Assembly (NCBI GenBank): GCA_003513765.1
Contig: DONT01000002.1
Coordinates: 242,782 to 306,781 of the forward strand
Direction of reading: 5' to 3'
DNA: 64,000 nt
From: Jeotgalicoccus sp.
GTDB taxonomy: Bacteria > Bacillota > Bacilli > Staphylococcales > Salinicoccaceae
Below, one piece after another: positions 8,015 through 16,498 of the stretch. Within the stretch, counting starts at the first letter, position 1. The number at the start of each line of letters is the position of its first letter. The notes beneath the pieces were generated by a model, which was given only the letters and a program-made list of their open reading frames with translations, searched no databases and was not told the DNA's origin. Both the position numbers and the translations under genes were made by a program.

Positions 8015-9622
8015 ATGGAACGAAAAGGGTGTTTATGGGAATCATCAGCACAGCTTGAAGCACTGCTGTATGAACTGGTTGGATGGCAAAGTTTATCGGG
8101 CACAGAAGGGGAAATTGATTTCCCGCACAAGTTAACACATAAATTTTCAAAGCTGGATTACTTTAAGTCTAATCCGGATAACCTTGAACTATTTGATGCA
8201 GGAAAAGGTAGAAACGCATTCACAGCATTATATAAAACTGATAAAAGTTCCGATACAGTCGTCTTAATGAGTCACTTCGATACGGTGGGGACAGAGGATT
8301 ACGGACAGCTGCATGAATTTGCTTTTGACCCTGAGAAACTGACTCAAGTCTTCAGGGACAATCCGGATTTATTAACAGCGGATGCGAAAAAAGATTTATG
8401 TAACGACCAGTATTTATTCGGCCGGGGCACGATGGATATGAAAATGGGGCTCGCACTGCACATGCATTTAATTGAGCAGGCAGCCCTTGAAGAGTGGCCT
8501 GTGAATTTGCTGCTGGTGACAGTACCTGACGAAGAGATTACCTCTCGAGGCATGCTTGCTGCAGTACCCGGGGTACTTGATATTTCTAAAAGGAACAATT
8601 TAAATATAAAATTATTCTTAAACGGGGAACCGTCATTCACCCAGCAGCCGCTGGATGATAATCACTACATATATTCAGGCTCAATCGGTAAAATACTGCC
8701 GGCGGCATTGTTTTACGGTGTGCCGACTCATGCAGGAGAACCGCTGAGCGGGATTACATCTCATTTTATCGGCTCGTATTTAACTAAAAAAATGGAAGAC
8801 ACAGACCGCTTTTTAGAAACATTCGATGGGGAAAAAACACCGCTGCCGGTCTGCCTGCAGGCAAACGATTTAAAAGACAACTATGACGTACAGACATCGC
8901 ATCACAGCTATGCAATGTATAACGTGTTCACTTTGTCGCAGACAGCAAAAGACGTCATGATAACATTTAAGGAAATTGCCGAAGACGCAATGCACGAATG
9001 CCGGACGGATTATGAAGAAATTTGTAAAGCCCATCAAATACCAGCACTGAACTGCATCAGGGTGATGGAGTACCACGAGGTGCTTGAGTACTTTATCGAT
9101 AAATACAGTAAAGAAGAAGCAGATGAATTAATCAGGGCAGTTATTGAACAAAATGGGACAGACGAGCGGAAGATGACGTTGCTGATTGCCGACAAGTTGA
9201 TGGAATGCTGTCAGGAATTGGCGCCGGCGACAGTGCTGATGTTTGCACCGCCGTATATGCCGGCAGTGAACTCGTCGGATGATGAACTGGTGAGAAAGCT
9301 GATTGAAGCGACTAAAAGTGAGATGCATAAAAAATATAATTACGACGTGACAAATAAGCATTATTTCAACGGTATATCGGATTTAAGTTATGTGAACTAT
9401 AACCCGACAGATGACGGCTGGCAGTCGTTTAAAAACAATGCGCCGTTATGGGGAGAAACATATACAATACCCTTTGAAGAAATGCAGCAGTTGAGTGCGC
9501 CGGTGATAAACATTGGACCGTACGGCAAAGATGCACATAAAATGACCGAACGTCTGCATAAGAAAAATGCATTTGAAATGATGCCGGCAGTGCTACGAAA
9601 ATTGATAGCTGAATTCTTTTAA
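8015..9622 (+). CDS. rocB: RocB-like M20-family amidohydrolase
   Basis: A 535-residue member of the RocB group of the M20 metallopeptidase family. M20 signatures are visible: MSHFDTVG (His, Asp), GRGTMDMKMG (bridging Asp), VPDEEITSRG (catalytic Glu and ligand Glu). In Bacillus, RocB belongs to the arginine/ornithine utilisation regulon, but its exact reaction is unproven. A TTG 6 bp upstream is also in frame; GGGGAG at 8001-8006 favours ATG 8015. The gene stands alone here, without rocA, rocD or rocF neighbours. TATAAT at 7936-7941 may be its -10. Confidence 0.85.
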   Translation: MERKGCLWESSAQLEALLYELVGWQSLSGTEGEIDFPHKLTHKFSKLDYFKSNPDNLELFDAGKGRNAFTALYKTDKSSDTVVLMSHFDTVGTEDYGQLHEFAFDPEKLTQVFRDNPDLLTADAKKDLCNDQYLFGRGTMDMKMGLALHMHLIEQAALEEWPVNLLLVTVPDEEITSRGMLAAVPGVLDISKRNNLNIKLFLNGEPSFTQQPLDDNHYIYSGSIGKILPAALFYGVPTHAGEPLSGITSHFIGSYLTKKMEDTDRFLETFDGEKTPLPVCLQANDLKDNYDVQTSHHSYAMYNVFTLSQTAKDVMITFKEIAEDAMHECRTDYEEICKAHQIPALNCIRVMEYHEVLEYFIDKYSKEEADELIRAVIEQNGTDERKMTLLIADKLMECCQELAPATVLMFAPPYMPAVNSSDDELVRKLIEATKSEMHKKYNYDVTNKHYFNGISDLSYVNYNPTDDGWQSFKNNAPLWGETYTIPFEEMQQLSAPVINIGPYGKDAHKMTERLHKKNAFEMMPAVLRKLIAEFF

Positions 9623-9623
9623 T

Positions 9624-9639
9624 ATACCTGGCAGGGTAT
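9624..9639. promoter_or_regulatory. CstR-type operator upstream of cstR
   Basis: A 16-bp site ATACC-N6-GGTAT directly abutting the -35 of the cstR promoter. It resembles two further sites upstream of cstA, as expected for CsoR/CstR-family operators. Confidence 0.75.
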
Positions 9640-9668
9640 TTGACTAATGACATATTTTACACTATAAT
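9640..9668 (+). promoter_or_regulatory. cstR promoter (sigma-A type)
   Basis: TTGACT at 9640-9645, a 17-bp spacer, and TATAAT at 9663-9668. The operator ends at the -35, so bound repressor would block polymerase. Confidence 0.8.
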
Positions 9669-9703
9669 ATACGTACTTAAGAACAGTGGAAAGAGGAATG
9701 TAT

Positions 9704-9988
9704 ATGACTGTTGAAGATCAAACGTATGTATACGACAAAGCAATTATCAACCGTATAAACAGACTGCAGGGACAGATTAACGGTGCTAAAAAGATGATTG
9801 AAGAAGGAGAAAACTGCCGTGATGTAGTCACACAGCTGAGTGCCGCGAAGAGCGCACTTAACCGTACAATGAACGTAATTATTAGTGAAAACCTGGTCGA
9901 ATGTGTTAAGGAAGCAATGATTCATCCAGAGCAGGATGCGGACGAATTAATTAAGGAAGCAGTAGAATTATTAAACAAGAGCAGATAA
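9704..9988 (+). CDS. cstR: CstR, persulfide-sensing CsoR-family repressor
   Basis: A 94-residue all-helical CsoR-family regulator. Two conserved Cys are visible, in ENCRDVV and LVECVKE. The residue four before the second Cys (ISENLVEC) is Asn rather than the His used by copper-sensing CsoR, which is the pattern of persulfide sensor CstR. In Staphylococcus aureus CstR represses the cst operon until its Cys pair reacts with sulfane sulfur. The ATG at 9704 is preceded by AGAGGA; GTG 9686 and ATG 9698 are poorer starts. It is followed by its own terminator and by the operators of cstA. Confidence 0.92.
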   Translation: MTVEDQTYVYDKAIINRINRLQGQINGAKKMIEEGENCRDVVTQLSAAKSALNRTMNVIISENLVECVKEAMIHPEQDADELIKEAVELLNKSR

Positions 9989-10008
9989 TTTATCTGTTCT
10001 TATTTTTT
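9977..10008 (+). terminator. terminator overlapping the cstR stop codon
   Basis: Arms AAGAGCAGATA / TATCTGTTCTT with a 3-base loop, then a T-run. It separates cstR from the cstA promoter. Confidence 0.75.
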
Positions 10009-10018
10009 TATTTATAAT

Positions 10019-10034
10019 ATACCCTGCGGGGTAT
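10019..10034. promoter_or_regulatory. CstR-type operator 1 of cstA operon
   Basis: ATACCC-N4-GGGTAT, perfect 6-bp arms, immediately upstream of the -35 hexamer. Confidence 0.82.
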
Positions 10035-10063
10035 TTGACAAAAGAAATCACTCCTGCTAATAT
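10035..10063 (+). promoter_or_regulatory. cstA operon promoter
   Basis: Perfect TTGACA (10035-10040), a 17-bp spacer, and TAATAT (10058-10063). It is flanked on both sides by operators. Confidence 0.8.
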
Positions 10064-10077
10064 ACCCCTATAGGTAT
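10062..10077. promoter_or_regulatory. CstR-type operator 2 of cstA operon
   Basis: ATACC-N6-GGTAT overlapping the end of the -10 and the predicted transcription start. With operator 1 it brackets the promoter. Confidence 0.8.
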
Positions 10078-10100
10078 TTAAATGAGAAGGAGTTATTAAA

Positions 10101-11180
10101 ATGACTAAAAATAATTATCATATGAACGATGCAGATGAGCTGCTTAACAAAGGAGAGTTTTTGCTGGATGTCAGAGAAACATTTGAATATGAACTGGGAC
10201 ACGTTGAATCATCAAAACACATTTCAATATCGGAGCTGGAGCAGCGTATGAATGAACTGCCGAAAGATAAAACAATCTACACATACTGCAAGAGCGGCAG
10301 ACGCAGTCAAACAGCAGCGGATTTATTGAATGCCAAAGGTTTTGATGCAATCAATCTGGAAGGCGGATTTTCATCGTATACAGGGAATTTCAGCAGCACT
10401 GATTCTGAAGAAGTTATTTCTACTGTCGAGAACAATTCAAATATTGATGACGAGAGAATTAAAATCGCAGCACACGGACTGCAGTGTCCGGGACCTCTGT
10501 TAAAAGTAAATGAAGTGATGAGCGGTCTCGACACAGGCAAACAGATGGAAATCACTGTAACGGATCACGGCTTTTGTACAGATGTTGAAGCATGGGCTAA
10601 AAAGCATGGACATGCCGTACTTAAAAATGAAGTATCCGGTGAAAATGTGACTGTTGTGCTTGAAAAGAAAGCACCGGCAGCAGCTGAAGGACACAAGATG
10701 GTTGAAACGAAAGACGGCGCGACGATTGTTGTCTTCAGCGGTGATATGGACAAGGCGCTTGCTTCATTCATTATTGCGTCCGGTGCGAGAAGCATGGGCA
10801 AAGAAGTAACAATGTTCTTTACGTTCTGGGGGTTGAATATTATTAAAGACCCGAATGCACCGAAAAAAAATAAAAAAGGTCTCGATAAAATGTTCAGCAT
10901 GATGATGCCGAAGTCAGCTTCAAAACTGCCGATTTCAAAAATGAATATGCTCGGCATGGGTTCTAAAATGATTCAGCATGTGATGAAGAAAAAGAAAGTG
11001 GATGCATTATCGGAAATGATTGAAAAAGCCGACAAACTCGGCGTTAAAATGATTGCCTGTACGATGAGTATGGATATTATGGCAGTCGATAAAGAGGAAC
11101 TTCTATCGAATGTTCAGTTCGGTGGGGTCGGCACATATCTCGGAGATGCAGAAAACGGGAATCTTAACTTATTTATATAG
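10101..11180 (+). CDS. cstA: CstA, rhodanese-TusA-DsrE persulfide transfer protein
   Basis: A 359-residue three-domain sulfurtransferase. The N-terminal rhodanese has the active loop YCKSGRRS (Cys near residue 61). The central TusA domain has GLQCPGP near residue 130. The C-terminal DsrE-like domain starts near residue 205 and has a Cys in IACTMSMD. Each domain keeps a Cys able to carry persulfide, so it likely relays sulfane sulfur in the cytoplasm as S. aureus CstA does. SD AGAAGGAG fits the ATG. First gene of the CstR-controlled operon. Confidence 0.93.
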   Translation: MTKNNYHMNDADELLNKGEFLLDVRETFEYELGHVESSKHISISELEQRMNELPKDKTIYTYCKSGRRSQTAADLLNAKGFDAINLEGGFSSYTGNFSSTDSEEVISTVENNSNIDDERIKIAAHGLQCPGPLLKVNEVMSGLDTGKQMEITVTDHGFCTDVEAWAKKHGHAVLKNEVSGENVTVVLEKKAPAAAEGHKMVETKDGATIVVFSGDMDKALASFIIASGARSMGKEVTMFFTFWGLNIIKDPNAPKKNKKGLDKMFSMMMPKSASKLPISKMNMLGMGSKMIQHVMKKKKVDALSEMIEKADKLGVKMIACTMSMDIMAVDKEELLSNVQFGGVGTYLGDAENGNLNLFI

Positions 11181-11212
11181 ACTAAATTATAAAAAACTGG
11201 AGAGTGTATTAA

Positions 11213-12574
11213 ATGTATTTCAAACAATTTTATGATCAGAAACTTTCGCAAACTTCTTATATGGTAGCGTGTCAGAAGACAAAAGAAGCTATTATTATCG
11301 ACCCGAAACGCGTACTGGATGAATACGCAGAAACAGCAAATGCTGAAGGTTTTAAAATAACACAAGCGACAGAAACGCATATTCATGCTGACTTCGCTTC
11401 AGGTCTTCGTGATGCATCTATTAAATTTGGTGCGACACTTTATGTCTCTGATGAGGGCGATAAGAACTGGAAATATCAAAATGTTCCTGATGACACTGTA
11501 TTACTTAAAGAAGGCGACGTTATCAATGTCGGCAATGTTGAATTAAAAGTCATTCATACACCGGGACATACCCCTGAGAGTATATCATTCGTACTGACAG
11601 ACCTTGGTGGTGGAAGTACTGAGCCAATGGGAATATTTACAGGTGACTTTATGTTTGTCGGTGATATCGGGCGTCCGGATTTACTTGAAGAAGCAGCAAA
11701 TATGAAAGGCACGACAGAAGAAGGTGCCAATTCTATGTTCAGTTCATTGCAGAAGATGGCGGATTACCCGGACTTCATGCAGGTATGGCCGGGACACGGT
11801 GCCGGAAGTGCATGCGGCAAGTCACTTGGTGCGGTGCCGTTATCAACGCTTGGTTACGAGCGCCAGAATAACTGGGTGTTCAAATATGATGATAAAGAGG
11901 CATTCATTACCGAGCTGACAAGTGATCAGCCGGAGCCGCCGAATTACTTTGCACATATGAAAAAAGTGAACAAAGAAGGACTGCCGGAATTCAATGTGAG
12001 AGAAGTTGAAGTCGCAACGCCGGAAACTCTCCCGGGGCAGGTATTCGACTTAAGAAGCAAAGAAATATTCAAACAAGGCTTTATGAAAGGTTCAATCAAC
12101 TTACCTTATAACGGGAAATTCCTTCAGTTCGCAGGCTGGTATATCAATTATACTGAGCCGATGACGGTAATCGCCAATCCTGAAGATAGTCAATCAATTC
12201 AGGAAGATTTGGCATCAATCGGCTTTGATAATCTGCAGTTAATTGTACCTGCGGACCAGGCAGATAAGTATTTTAATGACTCATACGAAAATATTTCCCC
12301 GGAAATACTTGTTCAGAATATAGATGGCATAAACATCTTGGACGTCCGTTCAAGTTCGGAATATAATGCCGGAAATATTGAAAGTGCGTCACATATTCAC
12401 TTTGGTAAACTGCAAAATGCAGAAATCCCATTCAGCAAAGAAGATAAAATTTACGTACACTGTCAGTCAGGTGTCCGTTCAGCAATCGCAATGAGTATTT
12501 TAAAAGCCCGCGGATTCGATGATTTAATCAACGTCGAAAGAGGGTATATGGGTATTAAAGCAGTGATGAACTAA
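11213..12574 (+). CDS. cstB: CstB, persulfide dioxygenase-rhodanese fusion
   Basis: A 453-residue protein with an N-terminal metallo-beta-lactamase-fold persulfide dioxygenase (THIHADFASG, HTPGHTPES, GDFMFVGDIGRPD, WPGHGAGSACGKSLG), a middle rhodanese-like domain without an obvious active Cys, and a C-terminal rhodanese with active loop VHCQSGVRS. In S. aureus CstB oxidises low-molecular-weight persulfides and yields thiosulfate. It lies 32 bp after cstA, and its stop codon overlaps the start of the TauE-like gene (TAATG), so they are translationally coupled. Confidence 0.94.
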   Translation: MYFKQFYDQKLSQTSYMVACQKTKEAIIIDPKRVLDEYAETANAEGFKITQATETHIHADFASGLRDASIKFGATLYVSDEGDKNWKYQNVPDDTVLLKEGDVINVGNVELKVIHTPGHTPESISFVLTDLGGGSTEPMGIFTGDFMFVGDIGRPDLLEEAANMKGTTEEGANSMFSSLQKMADYPDFMQVWPGHGAGSACGKSLGAVPLSTLGYERQNNWVFKYDDKEAFITELTSDQPEPPNYFAHMKKVNKEGLPEFNVREVEVATPETLPGQVFDLRSKEIFKQGFMKGSINLPYNGKFLQFAGWYINYTEPMTVIANPEDSQSIQEDLASIGFDNLQLIVPADQADKYFNDSYENISPEILVQNIDGINILDVRSSSEYNAGNIESASHIHFGKLQNAEIPFSKEDKIYVHCQSGVRSAIAMSILKARGFDDLINVERGYMGIKAVMN

Positions 12575-13353
12575 TGGATATATCATTTATAACGGTTATA
12601 TTCTTTATCGGTTTTCTGGGTTCTTACATTTCCGGCATGGTGGGAATAGGCGGTTCGATTATAAAGTACCCGATGCTGCTTTATATTCCGGCTATGCTGG
12701 GATTCACTTCTTTTACAGCACATGAAGTTGCCGGCATCAGTGCAGTACAGGTGTTTTTTGCAACGATTGGCGGTGTCTGGGCGTACAGAAACAGTGGATA
12801 TCTTAATCTTCGCCTGATTATCTATATGGGCGGAGCGATTCTTTTTGGAAGTCTGCTTGGCGGATACGGCTCCGGATATCTTTCGGAACCTCAGGTGAAT
12901 ATTGTTTACGCGGTACTTGCAACTATTGCAGTAGTCATGATGTTTATGCCTAAAAAAGAAGTACCCTACTCGCCGGGAGATTCACTGGACTATAATAAAT
13001 ATCTTGCTGCGGGGCTGGCCTTTATTACAGGTACAGCTTCCGGTATTGTTGGTGCAGCGGGTGCATTTATCTTAGTGCCGATTATGCTAGTCGTTCTTAA
13101 AATACCTACACGGGTAACAATTGCGACGAGCCTTGCTGTGACATTTATATCTTCAATTGGGACAACGGCAGGTAAAATTTTAACAGATCAGGTACTGTAC
13201 GGTCCTGCGCTGATTATGATTATTGCTAGTCTGATAGCAGCGCCTCTCGGTGCACAACTTGGCCAGAAGATGAATACAAAAATATTGCAGTGGATGCTTG
13301 CGGTTTTAATTTTAGCAACAGCAATTAAAATATGGATTGAAATCTTACTATAG
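12574..13353 (+). CDS. tauE: TauE/SafE-family sulfite/sulfur anion exporter
   Basis: A 259-residue, roughly eight-helix membrane protein of the TauE/SafE (DUF81) family. Gly-rich repeats near residues 14-30 (GFLGSYISGMVGIGGS) and 150-170 (ITGTASGIVGAAGAF) are the typical internal duplication. In cst operons such a protein is thought to export sulfite or thiosulfate formed by persulfide oxidation. It overlaps cstB by one base. Confidence 0.87.
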   Translation: MDISFITVIFFIGFLGSYISGMVGIGGSIIKYPMLLYIPAMLGFTSFTAHEVAGISAVQVFFATIGGVWAYRNSGYLNLRLIIYMGGAILFGSLLGGYGSGYLSEPQVNIVYAVLATIAVVMMFMPKKEVPYSPGDSLDYNKYLAAGLAFITGTASGIVGAAGAFILVPIMLVVLKIPTRVTIATSLAVTFISSIGTTAGKILTDQVLYGPALIMIIASLIAAPLGAQLGQKMNTKILQWMLAVLILATAIKIWIEILL

Positions 13354-13366
13354 GGCAGGGATAATC

Positions 13367-13792
13367 ATGGCTCATTTAAAAACAGTTTGGAACGGAAGTA
13401 CGAAAGGAACAGGTACAATTACAGCAGATAAAATGGATACTCAGATTGCGATTCCGACCGTTTCCGGAGGCAGCGGCGACGGTGCGAACCCTACAGATCT
13501 GCTCGCAGCATCGGCAGCATCCTGTTATGCGATGACACTGATTGCACTGACCGCTGCGAGAAAATTGCCGGTAATAGGTCTCGCGATGACAACAGATGCA
13601 GTGAATTCGAAAGATAAAGGATTAAAAATCGTTCACTATCCTGAAGTCAGTCTTCCTGAGAGTGCAACTGAAGAAGAGATTAAATTTGTGGAACGTGCAT
13701 TTAATACTGCAGATATGGGTTGTCATATCGGCAATCTGCTTAAAAGAGCAGATGCAGAAATTAAGATAGAAGGAAAAATTACACTGATATAA
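13367..13792 (+). CDS. OsmC/Ohr-family peroxidase-like protein
   Basis: A 141-residue OsmC-family protein. Two conserved Cys appear in the expected places (AASCYAMTL and ADMGCHIGN), the peroxidatic/resolving pair that reduces organic hydroperoxides in this family. ATG 13367 follows AGGGCAGGG; an upstream in-frame ATG at 13337 lies inside the TauE-like gene. It is 13 bp from the TauE-like stop, so probably in the cst transcript, where a thiol peroxidase acting on persulfides or peroxides would make sense. Confidence 0.85.
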   Translation: MAHLKTVWNGSTKGTGTITADKMDTQIAIPTVSGGSGDGANPTDLLAASAASCYAMTLIALTAARKLPVIGLAMTTDAVNSKDKGLKIVHYPEVSLPESATEEEIKFVERAFNTADMGCHIGNLLKRADAEIKIEGKITLI

Positions 13793-13823
13793 CAAAAATG
13801 CTGTTTTAATGAGGAGTGTTTGA

Positions 13824-15206
13824 ATGTCGAATCAATTAAGACCTTTATTTCATGAACCAGAAACTGAAGACTATTTAAATGCTGCAAAAGAAGCGGCAAA
13901 AATGCTTAAAAATACTGCAATTGAAACACCGGAAGGTATGTACTGGGAAGAAGAACCATTTTCTCCGGCTGAACCTCATGAAAACACATTTATGGGACAG
14001 TTTTCTTTATACAGCGGTTCACCGGGTGTGATTTATTTTCTGACTCAGCTGGCACGAGCGGCTGATGATAACAGTTATTTAGACGATGCTGTTAAAGCTG
14101 GGAAGTATATTATCAGCAACTGGGACTGTGAAGTGAGAATGCAGCAGTACGGCGGTAATATCGAGCATTCAGAGTGGGGTGTGCTGAACGGTGTAACAGG
14201 GATTGCGTATGTATTTGGTGAGCTGGCAGAAGTTTCAGGGATGGCTGAATTTGATGAATTTGCAATTCAGCTGATTGAAGAAACGGCTGATGCGGCACGT
14301 CAGACAGATAAAGGAATTGTCTGGACAGGTGAACCTGCGATTTTCTTTGACTCCGGTATTATATTATTTTTAATTAAAGCAGCAGAAAAATATAAGAGAA
14401 CAGACTGGCATGAACTTGCTTTAAAAGCAGGCGGGAAAATTCTGAATGAGGGACAGGAAAAAGACGGTCAGATGACATGGCCGACAATCAGTCCGGCTTA
14501 TTTCGGAATTCCTGAAGACAGTGTAATGCCGAACTATTTTTACGGTACAGCAGGCGTTGCATATGCGATGGCATCTTTATATGAAGAAAATAAAGATGAA
14601 AGATATCTTGCAGCAGCTGAAAAAGGTGTAAAATATATTCAAGCGATTGCGACTATTGAAGGAGACAATATTTTATTTCCGCACAGCTTTCCCTATTTAA
14701 AAGATGTGCATTATCTTGGGCTGTGTCACGGTGCAGCAGGAACTATCCGCTTGTTTTACAAACTGTATAAAGTGACTGGTGAAGCGGAATATAAAGAGTG
14801 GACAGAAAATATCGTCAATGGAATTTTAAATACAGGCGCACCGGAACTTCATTCAGACGGCTACTGGAACGTCGGATCACAGTGCTGCGGTTCTGCAGGT
14901 ATGAGCAGCGTGTTTCTTGGTCTGTGGGCAGAGACCGGTGAAGATAAGTATTTAAATTATGCGAAACGCGTTGGCAAGCAGCTGCTGAGCGAAAGTGTCT
15001 ATGAAGAAAATACTGGAGCATGCTGGTATCATGCGTTCGACAGAACGGATCCTGAACATGTGACTGCGAAAATCGGTTATCTTGACGGATCTTCAGGCAT
15101 CGCAGCTGAGTTGGTTCAGCTTTACCAGGCGGTGACGAATGATTTCGATGTACTGAGACTGCCGGATGACCCGTATCCGAAAACAAAAACTCCCTCAGCA
15201 AAATAG
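13824..15206 (+). CDS. LanC-like (alpha/alpha barrel) zinc protein with CCG motif
   Basis: A 460-residue protein of the lanthionine-synthetase C-like fold. Repeated Gly-rich turns mark the toroid (GSPGVIYF, GVTGIAYVF, GTAGVAYAM, GAAGTIRLF, GSAGMSSVF, GSSGIAAEL). Candidate zinc ligands are Cys in GLCHGAAG (near residue 302) and two Cys in SQCCGSAG (near 353-354); most LanC proteins have CHG at the second site, so this is a three-Cys type. No lanthipeptide precursor or LanB/LanM dehydratase is near. It is only 31 bp after the OsmC gene with its own SD (GAGGAG), and a terminator follows, so it may be the last gene of the persulfide operon. Function unknown; thiol chemistry is an inference. Confidence 0.8.
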   Translation: MSNQLRPLFHEPETEDYLNAAKEAAKMLKNTAIETPEGMYWEEEPFSPAEPHENTFMGQFSLYSGSPGVIYFLTQLARAADDNSYLDDAVKAGKYIISNWDCEVRMQQYGGNIEHSEWGVLNGVTGIAYVFGELAEVSGMAEFDEFAIQLIEETADAARQTDKGIVWTGEPAIFFDSGIILFLIKAAEKYKRTDWHELALKAGGKILNEGQEKDGQMTWPTISPAYFGIPEDSVMPNYFYGTAGVAYAMASLYEENKDERYLAAAEKGVKYIQAIATIEGDNILFPHSFPYLKDVHYLGLCHGAAGTIRLFYKLYKVTGEAEYKEWTENIVNGILNTGAPELHSDGYWNVGSQCCGSAGMSSVFLGLWAETGEDKYLNYAKRVGKQLLSESVYEENTGACWYHAFDRTDPEHVTAKIGYLDGSSGIAAELVQLYQAVTNDFDVLRLPDDPYPKTKTPSAK

Positions 15207-15222
15207 CTGAAGGAGTTTTTAA
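15184..15222. terminator. bidirectional terminator between LanC-like and quinone reductase genes
   Basis: Arms AAACTCCCTCAGC / GCTGAAGGAGTTT (one mismatch) with A- and T-runs on the two sides. It serves two convergent genes. Confidence 0.85.
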
Positions 15223-15231
15223 ATTGCTTAA

Positions 15232-16227
15232 TTATTCATTTTTTAAATTAACAATCGTACGGCCTCTGACCTTGCCGTCGATTATATCATGAAGAACTTG
15301 CGGAAGCTCTTCTAGACTGATTTCATTAACGACATCTTTGTCGAGAATTTCAGGTTTTAAATCCTTCGCCAGTCTATCCCAGACTTTTATACGCTGTTCC
15401 ATGGGATAGAATACAGAATCAACACCGAGCCAGTGAATACCGCGTCCGATAAACGGCAATACAGTCGTATGGACTTGAATACCTCCAACCAGTCCGAATG
15501 TAGCAAGTGCACCTTCGGGTTTAAGCGTTTTAATAATATACTCTGTCGTTTTCCCGCCGACTGGATCAATTGCCGCTTGATACTGAGGTTTATGAACGGG
15601 CTTTTTATCATCATTAACTACATCATCACGGTGAATGATTTTCTTCGCACCAAGTGATGTTAAATAATCTTCTTCATCCATGCTGCCTGTACTTGCAACG
15701 ACGTCGTAACCTAAAGCAGCGAGCATGCTGATCGATAAACTCCCGGCACCGCCAGAAGCACCGGCAACGAGCACTTCACCGTTATCCGGTGTAACGCCAG
15801 CCTGCTCAAGTTTTGAGATGGAGATACCGGCAGTAAAGCCGGCTGTCCCGAGCTCCATAGACTCTTTTAATGTCAGGCCATCCGGTAACGGCACGACATA
15901 TTCAGCAGGAATACGTGCAACTTCAGAAAAGCCGCCTGAAATACCTGTACCAATTTTGTAACTCGTCGCGATGACTGAATCACCCTTTTTAAACTTGTTA
16001 TCAGTTGATTCAATTACGACTCCAGCAAGATCAATCCCCGGAATAATAGGGAAGACTTCCGCAATCTGACCTTCTGCTGCAACCATACCATCTTTATAAT
16101 TCACACTGGAATAGTGAACGTCAATCAGCACATCACCTTCGGATAAATCATCTACATTTAAATTTTTAATACTCATCTCTGTGCCTTCGTCTGTCTTATC
16201 AGCAACTAAAGCTTTGAAAGAATTCAT
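15232..16227 (-). CDS. YhdH/YhfP-family NADPH:quinone (acryloyl-CoA-type) oxidoreductase
   Basis: A 331-residue zinc-free medium-chain dehydrogenase. The N-terminal GroES-like domain includes SSVNYKDGM and PGIDLAGVV. The Rossmann nucleotide motif is VAGASGGAGS near residue 154, followed by an intact C-terminal domain. Members reduce acryloyl-CoA or quinones with NADPH. SD AGGAGG (minus strand) is just upstream. It is monocistronic, convergent with the LanC-like gene and divergent from glycerate kinase. Confidence 0.88.
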   Translation of the reverse strand: MNSFKALVADKTDEGTEMSIKNLNVDDLSEGDVLIDVHYSSVNYKDGMVAAEGQIAEVFPIIPGIDLAGVVIESTDNKFKKGDSVIATSYKIGTGISGGFSEVARIPAEYVVPLPDGLTLKESMELGTAGFTAGISISKLEQAGVTPDNGEVLVAGASGGAGSLSISMLAALGYDVVASTGSMDEEDYLTSLGAKKIIHRDDVVNDDKKPVHKPQYQAAIDPVGGKTTEYIIKTLKPEGALATFGLVGGIQVHTTVLPFIGRGIHWLGVDSVFYPMEQRIKVWDRLAKDLKPEILDKDVVNEISLEELPQVLHDIIDGKVRGRTIVNLKNE

Positions 16228-16498
16228 TATGAGCCTCCTAAAAAGATACTTTAATTAACAGTTACCCTAAGGTGTGATTGGTAAATCATAAGTGACGCTT
16301 CCAATAAAGAATTGTAAGTATCTTTAACAATATGACCAGATGATATAATGATTATAGACACGCTTTTAGATTGTTATATTAATAACTATTGAATGTTGAA
16401 GGATATTGGTTGGAAATTTCAGTAACAGTATTTTTCCTTTTATACAAAATGCTAATGATTTAGCCCAATGAATTACTTTTTATCTGGAGGAGACCAAC

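Noticed and set aside
1299..15206. A split class III/IV lanthipeptide cluster (kinase, ABC exporter and LanC-like protein in one region)
   Set aside because: The LanC-like gene is 12 kb from the kinase, sits with the cst genes, and no precursor peptide, lyase or dehydratase is present.
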